A DNA stretch of 64,000 nucleotides from Sphingopyxis sp. PET50 (GTDB lineage Bacteria; Pseudomonadota; Alphaproteobacteria; Sphingomonadales; Sphingomonadaceae), in assembly GCF_025244705.1 (NCBI RefSeq), contig NZ_CP104207.1:2976001-3040000 (forward strand), given 5' to 3'. Below are positions 28,282-36,705 of the stretch, in pieces (the first letter of the stretch is position 1; every line of letters starts with the position of its first letter). Made by a program: the position numbers and the translations under genes. A model generated the notes under the pieces. It was not told the DNA's origin. It saw only the letters and a program-made list of their open reading frames with translations, and did no database searches.

Positions 28282-28739
28282 CTATCGCCGCGCCGCGAAA
28301 AATCCCTGAGCAGACCCGCCGCCTCGCCCGCGCCGATACCGTCGTAGATTTCGGGGCGGTGGTGGATCGTCGGCTGCGAAAAGACGCGCGGGCCGTGGAC
28401 CACCGCGCCGCCCTTCGGATCGTCGGCGCCGTAGTAGAGGCGCGCGATGCGCGCGTGGGCGATGGCGCCGGCGCACATCGCGCAGGGTTCGAGCGTGACA
28501 TACAGGTCGCAGCCGTCGAGCCGCTCGTGGCCGAGCTTTGCCGCGGCGGCGCGAATCGCGACGATTTCGGCGTGGGCGGTCGGGTCGTGCGATTCGCGGG
28601 GGCGGTTATGGCCCTCGGCAAGGACCTGCCCATCCTTGACGATCACCGCGCCGACCGGCACTTCGCCCCAATCCGCCGCGATCCGGGCAAGATCGAGCGC
28701 GCGGCGCATCGGTTCGGGAAGCGGGAAATGGGCGGTCAT
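28282..28739 (-). CDS. tadA: tRNA-specific adenosine-34 deaminase, frameshifted at the last codons
   Basis: Converts A34 to inosine in tRNA-Arg(ACG). Zinc deaminase motifs are HAEIVAI (zinc His and proton-shuttle Glu) and PCAMCAGA (two zinc Cys). A five-T run (28300-28304 as A on the plus strand) shifts the last residues out of frame. One more T would give the usual end LLRDFFAARR and a TAG at 28282; as read, the frame runs on into the repeat. This lesion is a homopolymer length change, unlike the GCCGGC-type breaks elsewhere. Confidence 0.92.
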
Positions 28740-28765
28740 GGTCGGTTCCTGCTGCGCAGGAACGC

Positions 28766-28848
28766 CCGGCACCGGCCCGCTCCCCCACCCGGCCTCCCAT
28801 AGGCTATTATCGTCGGGGAGGCCGGGTGGGGGAGCGGGCCGGTGCCGG
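28766..28848. repeat. 33-bp perfect inverted repeat
   Basis: Left arm 28766-28798 begins CCGGCACCGGCCCGCTCCC; the right arm 28816-28848 is its exact complement, separated by 17 bases containing the only AT-rich stretch (GGCTATTATCG). It lies between the divergent tadA and rpmB genes. The length and perfection suggest a mobile REP-type element or a very stable hairpin. Confidence 0.8.
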
Positions 28849-28998
28849 ATCCACGCAGTGGAATTGCCCTAATGCCTTGACGAATCCCCGGCAAGCCGAT
28901 AAGCGCGCGCCTTTCCCGGCCCATCCGGTCTTTCGTTTGCCCGTTTTACGGGAAGCGCCCGGACGCCGACCCGAGATTTTTTGACGAGGACAGATATC

Positions 28999-29292
28999 AT
29001 GTCGCGCATTTGCGAACTGACCGGCAAGGGCCGCCTGGTGGGCAACAATGTCAGCCACGCCAACAACAAGACCAAGCGCACCTTTCTGCCCAACCTGCAG
29101 AATGTGACGTTGCTGTCGGACGCGCTCGGCAAGGGCGTCAAGCTGCGCGTGTCGACCCACGGCCTGCGTTCGGTCGAGCACAATGGCGGCCTCGACAACT
29201 GGCTGCTGAAGGCCGGCGACGACCAGCTGTCGGCGAACGCCCGCAAGCTGAAGAAGGAAGTCGCGAAGAAGCTGGCCGAAAAGGCCGCCTGA
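28999..29292 (+). CDS. rpmB: 50S ribosomal protein L28
   Basis: 97-residue ribosomal protein of the large subunit. The N-terminus [32 protein letters not shown] carries the L28 signature; the C-terminus is lysine-rich ([15 protein letters not shown]). The start at 28999 is the second ATG-like codon in frame; the extra six residues upstream are not part of the family. It is followed by an intrinsic terminator. Confidence 0.98.
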   Translation: MSRICELTGKGRLVGNNVSHANNKTKRTFLPNLQNVTLLSDALGKGVKLRVSTHGLRSVEHNGGLDNWLLKAGDDQLSANARKLKKEVAKKLAEKAA

Positions 29293-29317
29293 GCTTCCCA
29301 CGCTTTCGAATCGCAAG

Positions 29318-29346
29318 AGGCGGCCGGGTGACCGAGCCGCCTTTTT
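29318..29346 (+). terminator. Intrinsic terminator of rpmB
   Basis: AGGCGGC (29318-29324) pairs with GCCGCCT (29336-29342) around an 11-base loop and runs into TTTTT. Confidence 0.8.
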
Positions 29347-29378
29347 GCTGTGTGGCGTACAGCGCCTGTCTCCAAGCG

Positions 29379-29455
29379 CGTCATTGCGAGCGAAGCGAAG
29401 CAATCCAGGGCGGTTTACGCAGGCTCTGGATTGCTTCGCTTCGCTCGCAATGACG
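29379..29455. repeat. Inverted repeat, ATTGCGAGCGAAGCGAAGCAATCC family
   Basis: The 30-base arm beginning CGTCATTGCGAGCGAAGCG at 29379 is matched by its exact complement at 29426-29455, with a 17-base loop. Repeats of this family are widespread in bacterial intergenic regions. It sits between convergent genes. Confidence 0.8.
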
Positions 29456-29473
29456 TGTGGGAGGCGAAGGCGG

Positions 29474-30449
29474 TCAGTCGCGCGGCGGCAGGTCGACCAG
29501 TTCGAACTTGAGCAGCAGGCTGCGCTGCCAGCTGTTGAAATTGTCGTCGGAGACGAGCCAGAGGAAGGTCCGCCCGTCCTCGACCGACACCGCCGCGCCC
29601 TCGTAATTTTCGCGCAGGGGTTCGGGCACCCGGCCGATCGCCACCGAGCGGACAACGCCGCCCTGCCGGATGTCGGCGGGATCGACGATCGCGAGAATCG
29701 TCGTGAACAGCGGATCGAAGCCGAGCCAGCGGTGGACGAGCAGGATGCGCCCGTCGGGGAGCGGAGCGGCGTCGCTGACCTGTCCCTTGCCTTCGTCGTC
29801 ATAATAGAAAAGCAGCGGCTTCCGCCCCGGCACCGCGGGATCGTCGGTATAGACGAGTCCCTCGGTGCCGTAATCGTTGCGATCCTCGCCCTCCGAAAAG
29901 AGGATGGTGCGGCCGTCGGCGAGGCGGACCATCGCCTCGGGCCCGCGATTCGCTCGGCCAGCGGTACAGCGCGGGCGAGCGGCGGCGCGATTCGACGCGG
30001 GTCATCGCGGCGTCGATGCGCCAGATCTGGTTGATCCCCTCGAGCGCGACCCACAGCTTGCCGCTGTCCGGATCGAGCACCAGCGCCTCGGCATCGGTGA
30101 AGGACTTGCGTTTCGGGCTGCGCGGCGGGGTCGGCAATTCGCGGATCGTGACGTCGGAGACCGCCCCGTCGGCGCCGAGCGTCAGCCGCGTCCAGCGGCC
30201 ATTGTCGCCGACGAGCAGAAAGCGTCCGCCGCCGCGAACGGCCAGCGCCGAGAAGCCGCCGAAATCGCTGTTCGGGCTCGACAGCCGCCAGCCGCGCACG
30301 AAGCGCAGCGCGCCCGTGGCCGCCGCCGGATAGACGAGCGGCCGCGCCGCCGCCGTCTGGCTCGCATCGACGACCGGATAGCGAAACGCCGTTCCGGGCA
30401 TCGGACCGATCGTCAGGAAGATGAGGGCGGCGGGGAGGAGGCGGCGCAT
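29474..30449 (-). CDS. Exported phytase-like esterase family protein, frameshifted
   Basis: Secreted beta-propeller-type protein of the 'esterase-like activity of phytase' family. It has a signal peptide (MRRLLPAALIFLTIGPMPGTAF), then RFVRGWRLSSPNSDFGGFSAL, DAEALVLDPDSGKLWVALEG, GRTILFSEGEDRNDYGTE and NYEGAAVSVEDGRTFLWLVSDDNF blocks. The frame breaks at 29952-29958 (GCTCGGC, plus strand). GCCGGC there restores YRWPANRGPEAMVRLADG. The start could also be a TTG at 30494, but 30449 begins directly at the signal peptide. The physiological substrate is unknown. Confidence 0.8.
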
Positions 30450-30550
30450 CGCGGCGGGCGTAAAGCCATCGGCGGACAAAGGAAAGCGCGGCAAGGCGTG
30501 TCCGCGGATGAACGCCGGACAACGCAGGCTGAACCTCAGCCAACAGCCGC

Positions 30551-30566
30551 GTTCAGGGTTGGCTCA
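30551..30566 (+). promoter_or_regulatory. OmpR-type direct repeat upstream of the glycine-zipper gene
   Basis: GTTCA at 30551-30555 and GCTCA at 30562-30566, 11 bases apart in the same orientation, within a region that also has an inverted CTGAAC (30529). It matches the arrangement before the BepA-like gene and lolA. Confidence 0.4.
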
Positions 30567-30638
30567 AAGCGAATCGCCTAGAACCCCTTCATCGACCACA
30601 GCCCAGACGGGCCGAACGACGAAAGAAGGAGACTGACA

Positions 30639-31041
30639 ATGAAAAAGATGGTGACCCTCTCGATCGCCGCCCTGATGTCCACCGCGACGCTGGGCCTGGC
30701 AGCCACCCCCGCCGCCGCGCAGAACGGCTATTACAACCGCGACGGCTATTCGAGCTATGACGCGCGTTACAACAACCGCAACGATCGCCGTTACGACCGC
30801 CGCGATTATCGCCAGGATCGACGCTACAACCAGCGCCAGAGCCAGCGGTACAACCAGCGCTATTATCGCAACCAGTGCGACAACGGCACCGGCGGCACGA
30901 TCATCGGCGCGATCGCGGGCGGCCTGGCCTAGCCATGAAATCGCCGGCCGCGGCGACAAGACCGTCGGCACGATCATCGGCGGCGCCGTCGGCGCCATCG
31001 CCGGCCGCGCGATCGACAAGGGGAATGACGGCTGCCGCTGA
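30639..31041 (+). CDS. Exported Tyr/Arg-rich glycine-zipper protein, frameshifted
   Basis: Small envelope protein. Signal peptide MKKMVTLSIAALMSTATLGLA ... AAAQ, then a repetitive stretch of Tyr, Arg, Asn and Asp (YDARYNNRNDRRYDRRDYRQ), and a C-terminal glycine zipper GGTIIGAIAGGLAGHEIAGRG ... GTIIGGAVGAIAGRAID, the 2TM/YMGG-like motif of outer-membrane-associated proteins. GCCTAGC at 30928-30934 introduces a TAG in the zipper; GCCGGC restores GLAGHEIAG and the frame through to the TGA at 31039. Glycine-zipper proteins are often stress-induced. AAGAAGGAGA precedes the ATG. Confidence 0.85.
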
Positions 31042-31080
31042 GGGCAGGCCCGACCTCCAATAATTTCTCCCTTCCCATTG

Positions 31081-31115
31081 CCCCGTCCGGTTTCGACCGG
31101 GCGGGGTTTTGTTTT
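31081..31115 (+). terminator. Intrinsic terminator after the glycine-zipper gene
   Basis: CCCCGTCCGG (31081) pairs with CCGGGCGGGG (31097-31106, one G-U) and is followed by TTTTGTTTT. Confidence 0.8.
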
Positions 31116-31170
31116 GGAATAGCGGGCTACGTTTGAAAGCGGGCGGGAGAGCCCGTTGGGATTGAGCCAC

Positions 31171-31300
31171 GCCCTCCCCTTCAGGGGAGGGCAGCGAGAC
31201 TTACGAACTTGTTCGTTAGTCGCAGCGGGTGGGGTCCATCGGCCTTGCGCAAGGCCGATGGACCCCACCCCAACCCCTCCCCTGAAGGGGAGGGGCTTTA
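31171..31300. repeat. REP-like module upstream of ppx
   Basis: Outer hairpins CCCTCCCCTTCAGGGGAGGG and CCCTCCCCTGAAGGGGAGGG enclose a core with ACTTACGAACTTGTTCGTTAG and a separate hairpin CATCGGCCTTGCGCAAGGCCGATG. The roughly 46-base core (31190-31236) occurs in inverted orientation at 33321-33367, on the other side of ppx-rlmE. No gene lies in 31116-31425. Confidence 0.78.
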
Positions 31301-31425
31301 TGTCCGCTCCCCACCCACAACCGTCGACCATCCCGCCGGGGTTGCCATCCTGCGGCCCCACGCCTAGTCTCGCCGCCAAGTGCACGTCCGGTCTTCGGGC
31401 GCGTGAAAAACAGGTAAGAAGTGCC

Positions 31426-32532
31426 ATGCGGCAAATGGCAGCGCCCGAGGGGCGGTCGCCGCGGCCCGGGGCGGCGGCGAAGAACAGGCAAGGGCCCGAT
31501 CGGCAGGGCCAAAGCGGCAATTCCCGCCCGGCGCCCTTTACGCGGCCCAAAAGCTATGCCGCGATCGACCTTGGCACCAACAATTGCCGGCTGCTGATCG
31601 CGCGCCCGCAGGACGGCGAGCTGGTCGTCATCGACGCCTTTTCGCGCATCGTCCGGCTGGGCGAAGGATTGCACCACACCGGACGGATCAGCGAGGCGGC
31701 GATGGACCGCGCGGTCGCGGCGCTGGCGATCTGCGCCGACAAATTGCGCCGCCGCCACGTCAGCCTGTCGCGCGCGGTCGCGACCGAGGCGTGCCGCCGG
31801 GCCAGCAACGGGCAGGAACTCGCCGACCGGGTCAAGCGCGAGACCGGCATCGTGCTCGACATCATCGCGCCTGCCGAGGAGGCGCGGCTGGCGGTGCTCG
31901 GCTGTCACAATCTGATGGAGCCCGGCGACGGCCCGGCGCTGATCTTCGACATCGGCGGCGGATCGACCGAGCTGATGCATGTCGAGGGCAACGGCAGCGA
32001 CGTCGCGATCCGCGATTGGGTGAGCGTACCCTGGGGCGTGGTGTCGCTGACCGAACATGCGCCCGCGGACGGCGCGACGATGGCCGAACGCCAGGCCAGC
32101 TATGCCCATATGCGCGAGACGACGCGCGAGGCCTTTGCCGCCTTTGCCGCGCGCGCCGAGCGCCACGCGGGCCAGCCGCTGCGCCTGCTCGGCACCAGCG
32201 GCACGGTGACGACGCTCGCCAGCGTCTTCCTCGACCTGCCGCGTTACGACCGGCGCGCGGTCGACGGGCTGGTCGTGCCGAGCGACGCGATGCGCGACAT
32301 CAGCCGCCGCCTCGCCGAGGCGAGCATCGCCGACCGCGCCGAAATCGGCTGCATCGGGCGCGAGCGCGCCGACCTGGTCGTCGCGGGCTGCGCGATCCTG
32401 GAGAGCATCATCGACCTGTGGCCCGCGGCGCGCGTCGGGGTCGCCGACCGCGGCATTCGCGAAGGCATCTTGCGCACGCTGGCAATGCAGGGCCGCGACA
32501 TCCCGGTGACGCGGCGCGAGTATCGCAAGTGA
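31426..32532 (+). CDS. ppx: Exopolyphosphatase / guanosine pentaphosphatase (Ppx/GppA)
   Basis: ASKHA-fold phosphatase, 368 residues. A basic low-complexity N-terminal tail of about 45 residues precedes YAAIDLGTNNCRLLIARP (phosphate-1 motif), with catalytic-region APAEEARLAVLG and phosphate-2 motif ALIFDIGGGSTELMHV, then LLGTSGTVTTLASV. It hydrolyses polyphosphate and possibly pppGpp. The single-domain length matches short alphaproteobacterial forms. Its TGA overlaps the GTG start of rlmE. The start was chosen at 31426; the reading frame continues upstream only through repeat DNA. Confidence 0.93.
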   Translation: MRQMAAPEGRSPRPGAAAKNRQGPDRQGQSGNSRPAPFTRPKSYAAIDLGTNNCRLLIARPQDGELVVIDAFSRIVRLGEGLHHTGRISEAAMDRAVAALAICADKLRRRHVSLSRAVATEACRRASNGQELADRVKRETGIVLDIIAPAEEARLAVLGCHNLMEPGDGPALIFDIGGGSTELMHVEGNGSDVAIRDWVSVPWGVVSLTEHAPADGATMAERQASYAHMRETTREAFAAFAARAERHAGQPLRLLGTSGTVTTLASVFLDLPRYDRRAVDGLVVPSDAMRDISRRLAEASIADRAEIGCIGRERADLVVAGCAILESIIDLWPAARVGVADRGIREGILRTLAMQGRDIPVTRREYRK

Positions 32533-33233
32533 GCGGCGGCCAAAAAAGCGGCGGCGGCGGCCGGCGCGGCAAGGGCGGGCTGCACGTCCGCGTCAAGACC
32601 GCGAAGAAGCGCAGCAATTCGTCGACGCGCTGGCTGCAGCGGCAGCTCAACGACCCCTATGTCCGGCGCGCGCAGGCCGAGGGCTATCGTTCGCGCGCGG
32701 CGTACAAGCTGATCGAGCTCGACGAGAAATTCGCCTTCGTCAAAAAGGCGCGCGCGGTGGTCGACCTGGGCATTACCCCCGGCGGCTGGTCGCAAGTGGT
32801 GCGCAAGACCAATCCGCGCGCGAAGATCGCGGGGATCGACCTGCTCGCCTGCGAGCCGATCGAGGGGGTCGCGATCCTGCAGATGGATTTCATGGACGAT
32901 GCGGCGCCCGATGCGCTGATGGAAGCGCTGGGCACCGCGCCCGACCTCGTCCTGTCGGACATGGCAGCGAACACGGTCGGCCATCCGCAGACCGACCATC
33001 TGCGCACGATCGGGCTGGCGGAGACCGCCGCCGATTTCGCGGTGCGCACGCTGCTGCCGGGCGGGACCTTCGTCGCGAAGGTGTTCGCGGGCGGCGCCGA
33101 CCACAGCCTGCTGACCCTGCTCAAGCAGAATTTCGCGACGGTGAAGCACGCCAAGCCCCCGGCGAGCCGCAAGGGATCGCCCGAACTGTTCGTGGTGGCG
33201 CAGGGGTTCAAGGGGCGGAAGGACGCGGAGTAG
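32529..33233 (+). CDS. rlmE: 23S rRNA (uridine-2'-O)-methyltransferase RlmE (FtsJ/RrmJ)
   Basis: SAM-dependent methyltransferase acting on U2552 of 23S rRNA in late 50S assembly, 234 residues. The basic N-terminal tail is followed by YRSRAAYKLIELDEKF (catalytic Lys), the SAM motif VVDLGITPGGWSQVV (usual family form DLGAAPGGWSQ, so Ala to Thr here), DLVLSDMAANTVGHPQTDH with the catalytic Asp, and FVAKVFAGG with the second Lys. It starts with GTG, overlapping the ppx stop by four bases. Confidence 0.96.
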   Translation: MSGGQKSGGGGRRGKGGLHVRVKTAKKRSNSSTRWLQRQLNDPYVRRAQAEGYRSRAAYKLIELDEKFAFVKKARAVVDLGITPGGWSQVVRKTNPRAKIAGIDLLACEPIEGVAILQMDFMDDAAPDALMEALGTAPDLVLSDMAANTVGHPQTDHLRTIGLAETAADFAVRTLLPGGTFVAKVFAGGADHSLLTLLKQNFATVKHAKPPASRKGSPELFVVAQGFKGRKDAE

Positions 33234-33265
33234 AGCGGCGGGTTTCGGGCGGGAGTGGACATTGA

Positions 33266-33381
33266 TCTCCCCTCCCGCAGGCGGGAGGGGTCGGGGGTGG
33301 GCAGCACCTTCACAATGGCCCACCCCGCTGCGACTAACGAACAAGTTCGTAAGTCTCGCTGCCCCTCCCGCTTGCGGGAGG
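33266..33381. repeat. REP-like module downstream of rlmE, inverted copy of the 31.2 kb module
   Basis: Hairpins CCCTCCCGCAGGCGGGAGGGG (left; GC loop) and CCCTCCCGCTTGCGGGAGGGG (right) flank a core CGCTGCGACTAACGAACAAG ... that is the reverse complement of the core at 31190-31236. No gene lies in 33234-33551. Confidence 0.78.
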
Positions 33382-33551
33382 GGAAGTCAGCGTTTGCCCG
33401 CAACGTCCGCTCCCCAACCCACAGCCGCCATTTCCCTCATTGCGCCCTATGATCCAAATCATTGCCCCGGCTTTTCATCGCCGATACAGGTGGTCCGTCG
33501 CAGAAACGATGCCGGGCGCCGTGCCGCGTCCTGATCAACCGGGGAATAACG

Positions 33552-35027
33552 ATGCGCCGAATCTCGCATAAATCCATGGCCTTGCTGACGATGTCGGCCT
33601 TTGTCCTCGCCAGCTGCGGCGGTGGAGGCGGCGGTGGAGGAGGCGGCGGGCCGGTCACCGTCACCCCGACGCCCACGCCCACGCCCACCCCGACCCCCAC
33701 CGCGGGCTGCGGCCTGTCGGCGCGGCAGGATTTCGCCAAGGCGGTGATCGACGAATGGTATCTGTTCCCGGGCGACGTCGCGACCGGGGTCAACAAGGCC
33801 AGTTACGGCGACGTGCAATCCTATATCGACGCGCTCGTCGCGCCGGCGCGCGCCGCGAACAAGGACCGTTTCTTCACCTACATCACCTCGATCGCCGAGG
33901 AGAACGCCTTTTTCTCGAGCGGGGCGAGCGCGGGTTTCGGCGTCCGGCTGACCTATGTGTCGGGAACCCGGCAATTGTTCATCGCCGAGGCCTATGAAGG
34001 CGCCCCCGCGCTGGCCGCGGGCATCGACCGCAGCACCGAAATCCTGGCCATCGGGACGAGCAGCGCCAACCTGCGCACGATTGCGGCCATCGTCGCCGCC
34101 GAAGGCACCGCGGGCATCACCAACGCGCTCGGGCCGAACGATCCGGGGGTGACCCGCGTGCTGCGGATCAAGAACACCGCCGGCACGCGCGAGGTCACGG
34201 TGACCAAGGCCGATTTCGATATCGACCCGATTTCGGATCGCTATGGCGCCAAGATCATCACCGAAGGCGGGAAGAACTACGGCTATCTGAACCTGCGCAC
34301 CTTCATCAGCTCGGCGAACCCGCAGCTGCGCGCCGCCTTCGCCAATTTCCGGGCGCAGGGGGTGACCGACATCGTCATCGACTTCCGCTACAACGGCGGC
34401 GGCCTCGTCAGCACGGCGGAACTGATGGGCGACCTGCTCGGCCGCGACCGCGCCGCGAGCGAGCTCTTTTCGCGCACCGATTTCCGCCCGTCGAAATCGG
34501 CCGAGAACGACCGGCATTTCTTCGCCAGCCAGCCCGAATCGATCGCCCCGACGCGCATCGCCTTCATCGGCACCGGCTCGACCGCCTCGGCCAGCGAACT
34601 CGTGATCAACGGCATGCTGCCCTATCTCGGCACCAATATGACGCTGGTCGGCAGCAACACCTTCGGCAAGCCGGTCGGGCAGATCGCGCTCGACAAGGCC
34701 GCATGCGACGACCGCATCCGCGTCGTGGCCTTCGCCACGGGCAATGCCTCCGGACAGAGCGACTATTACAGCGGCCTCGCCCCCAAGATCGGCAACAGCT
34801 GCGCCGCGCCCGACGACCTCGGCTATCCGCTCGGCGACCCGAGCGAAGCGTCGCTCAGATCGGCGCTCGACTTCCTCGCCGGGCGCAGCTGCACGGCGCG
34901 GATCACGAGCACCGACACGCGCACCGCGTCGGCCGAGCGCGCCGCGCCTGGCCTCGCCCCCGCGCCGGTGATGCTCGAAAGCCCGACGCCGAACGCGGCG
35001 CAGCGCGAGCTGCCCGGGCTGTTCTGA
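33552..35027 (+). CDS. S41 family peptidase, lipoprotein
   Basis: Tail-specific protease (CtpA/TSP class) anchored by lipid. The lipobox LASC is followed by an eleven-glycine tract and a VTPTPTPTP linker; then a helical region, a PDZ-like segment (EGAPALAAGIDRSTEILAIG) and the serine/lysine catalytic core with S348 in STASASELVING and K373 in NTFGKPVGQ, 25 residues apart as usual in the family. 491 residues. AGGTGG-like signals are weak and the start is fixed by the lipoprotein signal. Likely periplasmic or outer-membrane; substrates unknown. Confidence 0.93.
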   Translation: MRRISHKSMALLTMSAFVLASCGGGGGGGGGGGPVTVTPTPTPTPTPTPTAGCGLSARQDFAKAVIDEWYLFPGDVATGVNKASYGDVQSYIDALVAPARAANKDRFFTYITSIAEENAFFSSGASAGFGVRLTYVSGTRQLFIAEAYEGAPALAAGIDRSTEILAIGTSSANLRTIAAIVAAEGTAGITNALGPNDPGVTRVLRIKNTAGTREVTVTKADFDIDPISDRYGAKIITEGGKNYGYLNLRTFISSANPQLRAAFANFRAQGVTDIVIDFRYNGGGLVSTAELMGDLLGRDRAASELFSRTDFRPSKSAENDRHFFASQPESIAPTRIAFIGTGSTASASELVINGMLPYLGTNMTLVGSNTFGKPVGQIALDKAACDDRIRVVAFATGNASGQSDYYSGLAPKIGNSCAAPDDLGYPLGDPSEASLRSALDFLAGRSCTARITSTDTRTASAERAAPGLAPAPVMLESPTPNAAQRELPGLF

Positions 35028-35081
35028 CGCGAAAAGGCCCGCGTCCGGGGACGCGAGCCTCGTTCACCGGCCGACGCGGCG

Positions 35082-35510
35082 TCAGGCGTCGACGATGCTG
35101 AGCTTCACGGGGATGTTGCCGCGGATCGCGTGCGAATAGGGGCAAACGGTATCGGCTTCGGCGACGAGCGCCTCGGCCTCGGCGCGCGCCACGCCCGGCA
35201 GGCGGATTTCGAGCTCGACCGCAAGGCCGAAGCCCTTGTCCTCGCGCGGGCCGATGCCGACGGTCGCGGCGACCGTCGCGTCGGCGGGAACCTTGGCATG
35301 GCCGCCCTGCGAGGCGACGAACTTCATCGCGCCGATGAAGCAGGCGGCATAGCCCGACGCGAACAATTGTTCGGGATTATTGCCCTGGCCGTTGCCGCCG
35401 AGTTCCTTCGGCGTGCCGAGGGTGACTTCGAACGCGCCGTCGTCGGTGCGCGCGCTGCCGTCGCGGCCGCCGGTGGCGGTCGAACGGGTCGAATAGAGAA
35501 TCTTGGCCAT
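35082..35510 (-). CDS. ohr: Organic hydroperoxide resistance protein (Ohr/OsmC family)
   Basis: 142-residue thiol peroxidase that reduces organic hydroperoxides. The peroxidatic Cys is C57 in GYAACFIGAM and the resolving Cys is C123 in VCPYSHAIRGN. The N-terminus MAKILYSTRSTATGGRDG is the Ohr subfamily form. It is divergent from ohrR with two matching operator-like palindromes between, one near each start. Confidence 0.96.
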   Translation of the reverse strand: MAKILYSTRSTATGGRDGSARTDDGAFEVTLGTPKELGGNGQGNNPEQLFASGYAACFIGAMKFVASQGGHAKVPADATVAATVGIGPREDKGFGLAVELEIRLPGVARAEAEALVAEADTVCPYSHAIRGNIPVKLSIVDA

Positions 35511-35570
35511 GGTTCGGTTCCTTTCACTCCGGGATCGGGCGGGGATCGCCGATTCCGCTATAACTCCATC

Positions 35571-35594
35571 ACGATTAAATCGTGTGCGATCTAT
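35571..35594. promoter_or_regulatory. OhrR operator-like palindrome, copy 1
   Basis: ACGATTAAATCGT is a perfect palindrome at 35571-35583, extended by GTGCGATCTAT, a third half site. It lies upstream of ohr and matches copy 2. OhrR proteins bind AT-centred palindromes of this type. Confidence 0.7.
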
Positions 35595-35625
35595 TTGCGT
35601 GATTCGCATCAAGATGTCAAGCCTT

Positions 35626-35649
35626 GCGATTAAATCGCGCGCGATTTAT
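35626..35649. promoter_or_regulatory. OhrR operator-like palindrome, copy 2
   Basis: GCGATTAAATCGC is a perfect palindrome at 35626-35638, extended by GCGCGATTTAT exactly as copy 1 is. It ends ten bases before the ohrR ATG, suggesting autorepression. Confidence 0.7.
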
Positions 35650-35658
35650 ATTCGGTCG

Positions 35659-36117
35659 ATGACCAAGACCGCCCCCACCCCGCCCCCCGGCGCCGATCCG
35701 CTCGACGATTTCCTGTGCTTTTCCATCTATGCGACGGGGCTGGCGATGAACCGGCTGTACAAGCCTCTGCTCGATCCGCTCGGCATCACCTATCCGCAAT
35801 ATCTGGCGCTGGTGGCGCTGCGGACGAAGGAGGGGCGCACAGTGAGCGAACTCGGCGAGCGGCTGTTCCTCGAATCGAACACGCTGACTCCGCTGATCAA
35901 GCGGCTCGAAGCCGCGGGGCTGGTGACGCGCACGCGCGACACCGCCGACGAGCGGGTGGTGCGCATCCACCTGACCGACCGCGGCCGTGCGGTCGCCGAC
36001 GAGGCGCTGCGATGCGTGCCCGCGCAGGTCGCCGCGGCGAGCGGGCTGACGCGCGCGCGGGCCGAGGCGATGAACGCCGACCTGTCGGTGCTGCGGGGCA
36101 CCCTGCTGAAGCGCTGA
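35659..36117 (+). CDS. ohrR: MarR-family peroxide sensor OhrR
   Basis: 152-residue winged-helix repressor. C20 in DFLCFSIYAT is the redox-sensing cysteine of OhrR proteins; YPQYLALVAL, TVSELGERLFLESNTLTPLIKRLEAAGLV (recognition helix) and the wing TADERVVRIHLTDRG follow. Organic peroxide oxidises the Cys and releases repression of the divergent ohr. Confidence 0.94.
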   Translation: MTKTAPTPPPGADPLDDFLCFSIYATGLAMNRLYKPLLDPLGITYPQYLALVALRTKEGRTVSELGERLFLESNTLTPLIKRLEAAGLVTRTRDTADERVVRIHLTDRGRAVADEALRCVPAQVAAASGLTRARAEAMNADLSVLRGTLLKR

Positions 36118-36188
36118 GGCGGCGGCTGCAACCGCGGCGCGGTTGCGGCGTTATCCGAGCTGCGGGGCGGGAGCGACGGAGAGGTCCA

Positions 36189-36705
36189 ATGCCCGCACCC
36201 GACGGCATCGCCGAGCCACAGGCCCGCCAGCGAATCTGGGACCGCCATGCGAGCCCGATCTCGATCCTGCTGCTCGGCGGCGTGCTGGCCCTCGCGCTCG
36301 CGGGATTTGCCGGCGGCCAGCCGAGCCCGACCACGGCCGCCGATTTCGGCGCCGCGACGCTGTCGGTCCGGACCCCCGCGGTGATCCGCAACGGCGAATT
36401 CTTCGAAACCGAGATCCGGGTGACGGCGGCGGTGCCGCTGGAAGAGGTGGGGATCGCCGTGTCGCCCGGTCTGTGGCGCGACATGACGATCAACACGATG
36501 ATCCCCGCGGCGCGCGAGGAAAGCTTCATGCGGCGGCCGGTTCCGCTTCGCCTATGGCGAGCTCGCGGCCGGCGGGGCGCTGACCGTCAAGATCGACGGC
36601 CAGATCAACCCGCCGCTTTTCGCGGGCAACGAGGGCGACATCGCCCTCTATGACGGCGACCGGCTGATCGGGCGGACGCGGCTTCGCATCAAGGTCCTCC
36701 CCTGA
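36189..36705 (+). CDS. Hypothetical membrane-anchored protein, frameshifted
   Basis: About 170 residues after repair: one N-terminal membrane segment (ISILLLGGVLALALAGFAGGQ), then a beta-rich extracytoplasmic domain (AATLSVRTPAVIRNGEFFETEIRV; GELAAGGALTVKIDGQINPPL; GDIALYDGDRLIGRTRLRIKVLP). I do not recognise the family. The frame breaks at 36533-36539; GCCGGC there gives FMRPAFRFAYGELA and a continuous protein. Its stop overlaps the next gene's start (TGATG), and the next gene is a DUF421 membrane protein; in many genomes such pairs are co-conserved, suggesting a joint envelope role. Confidence 0.7.
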
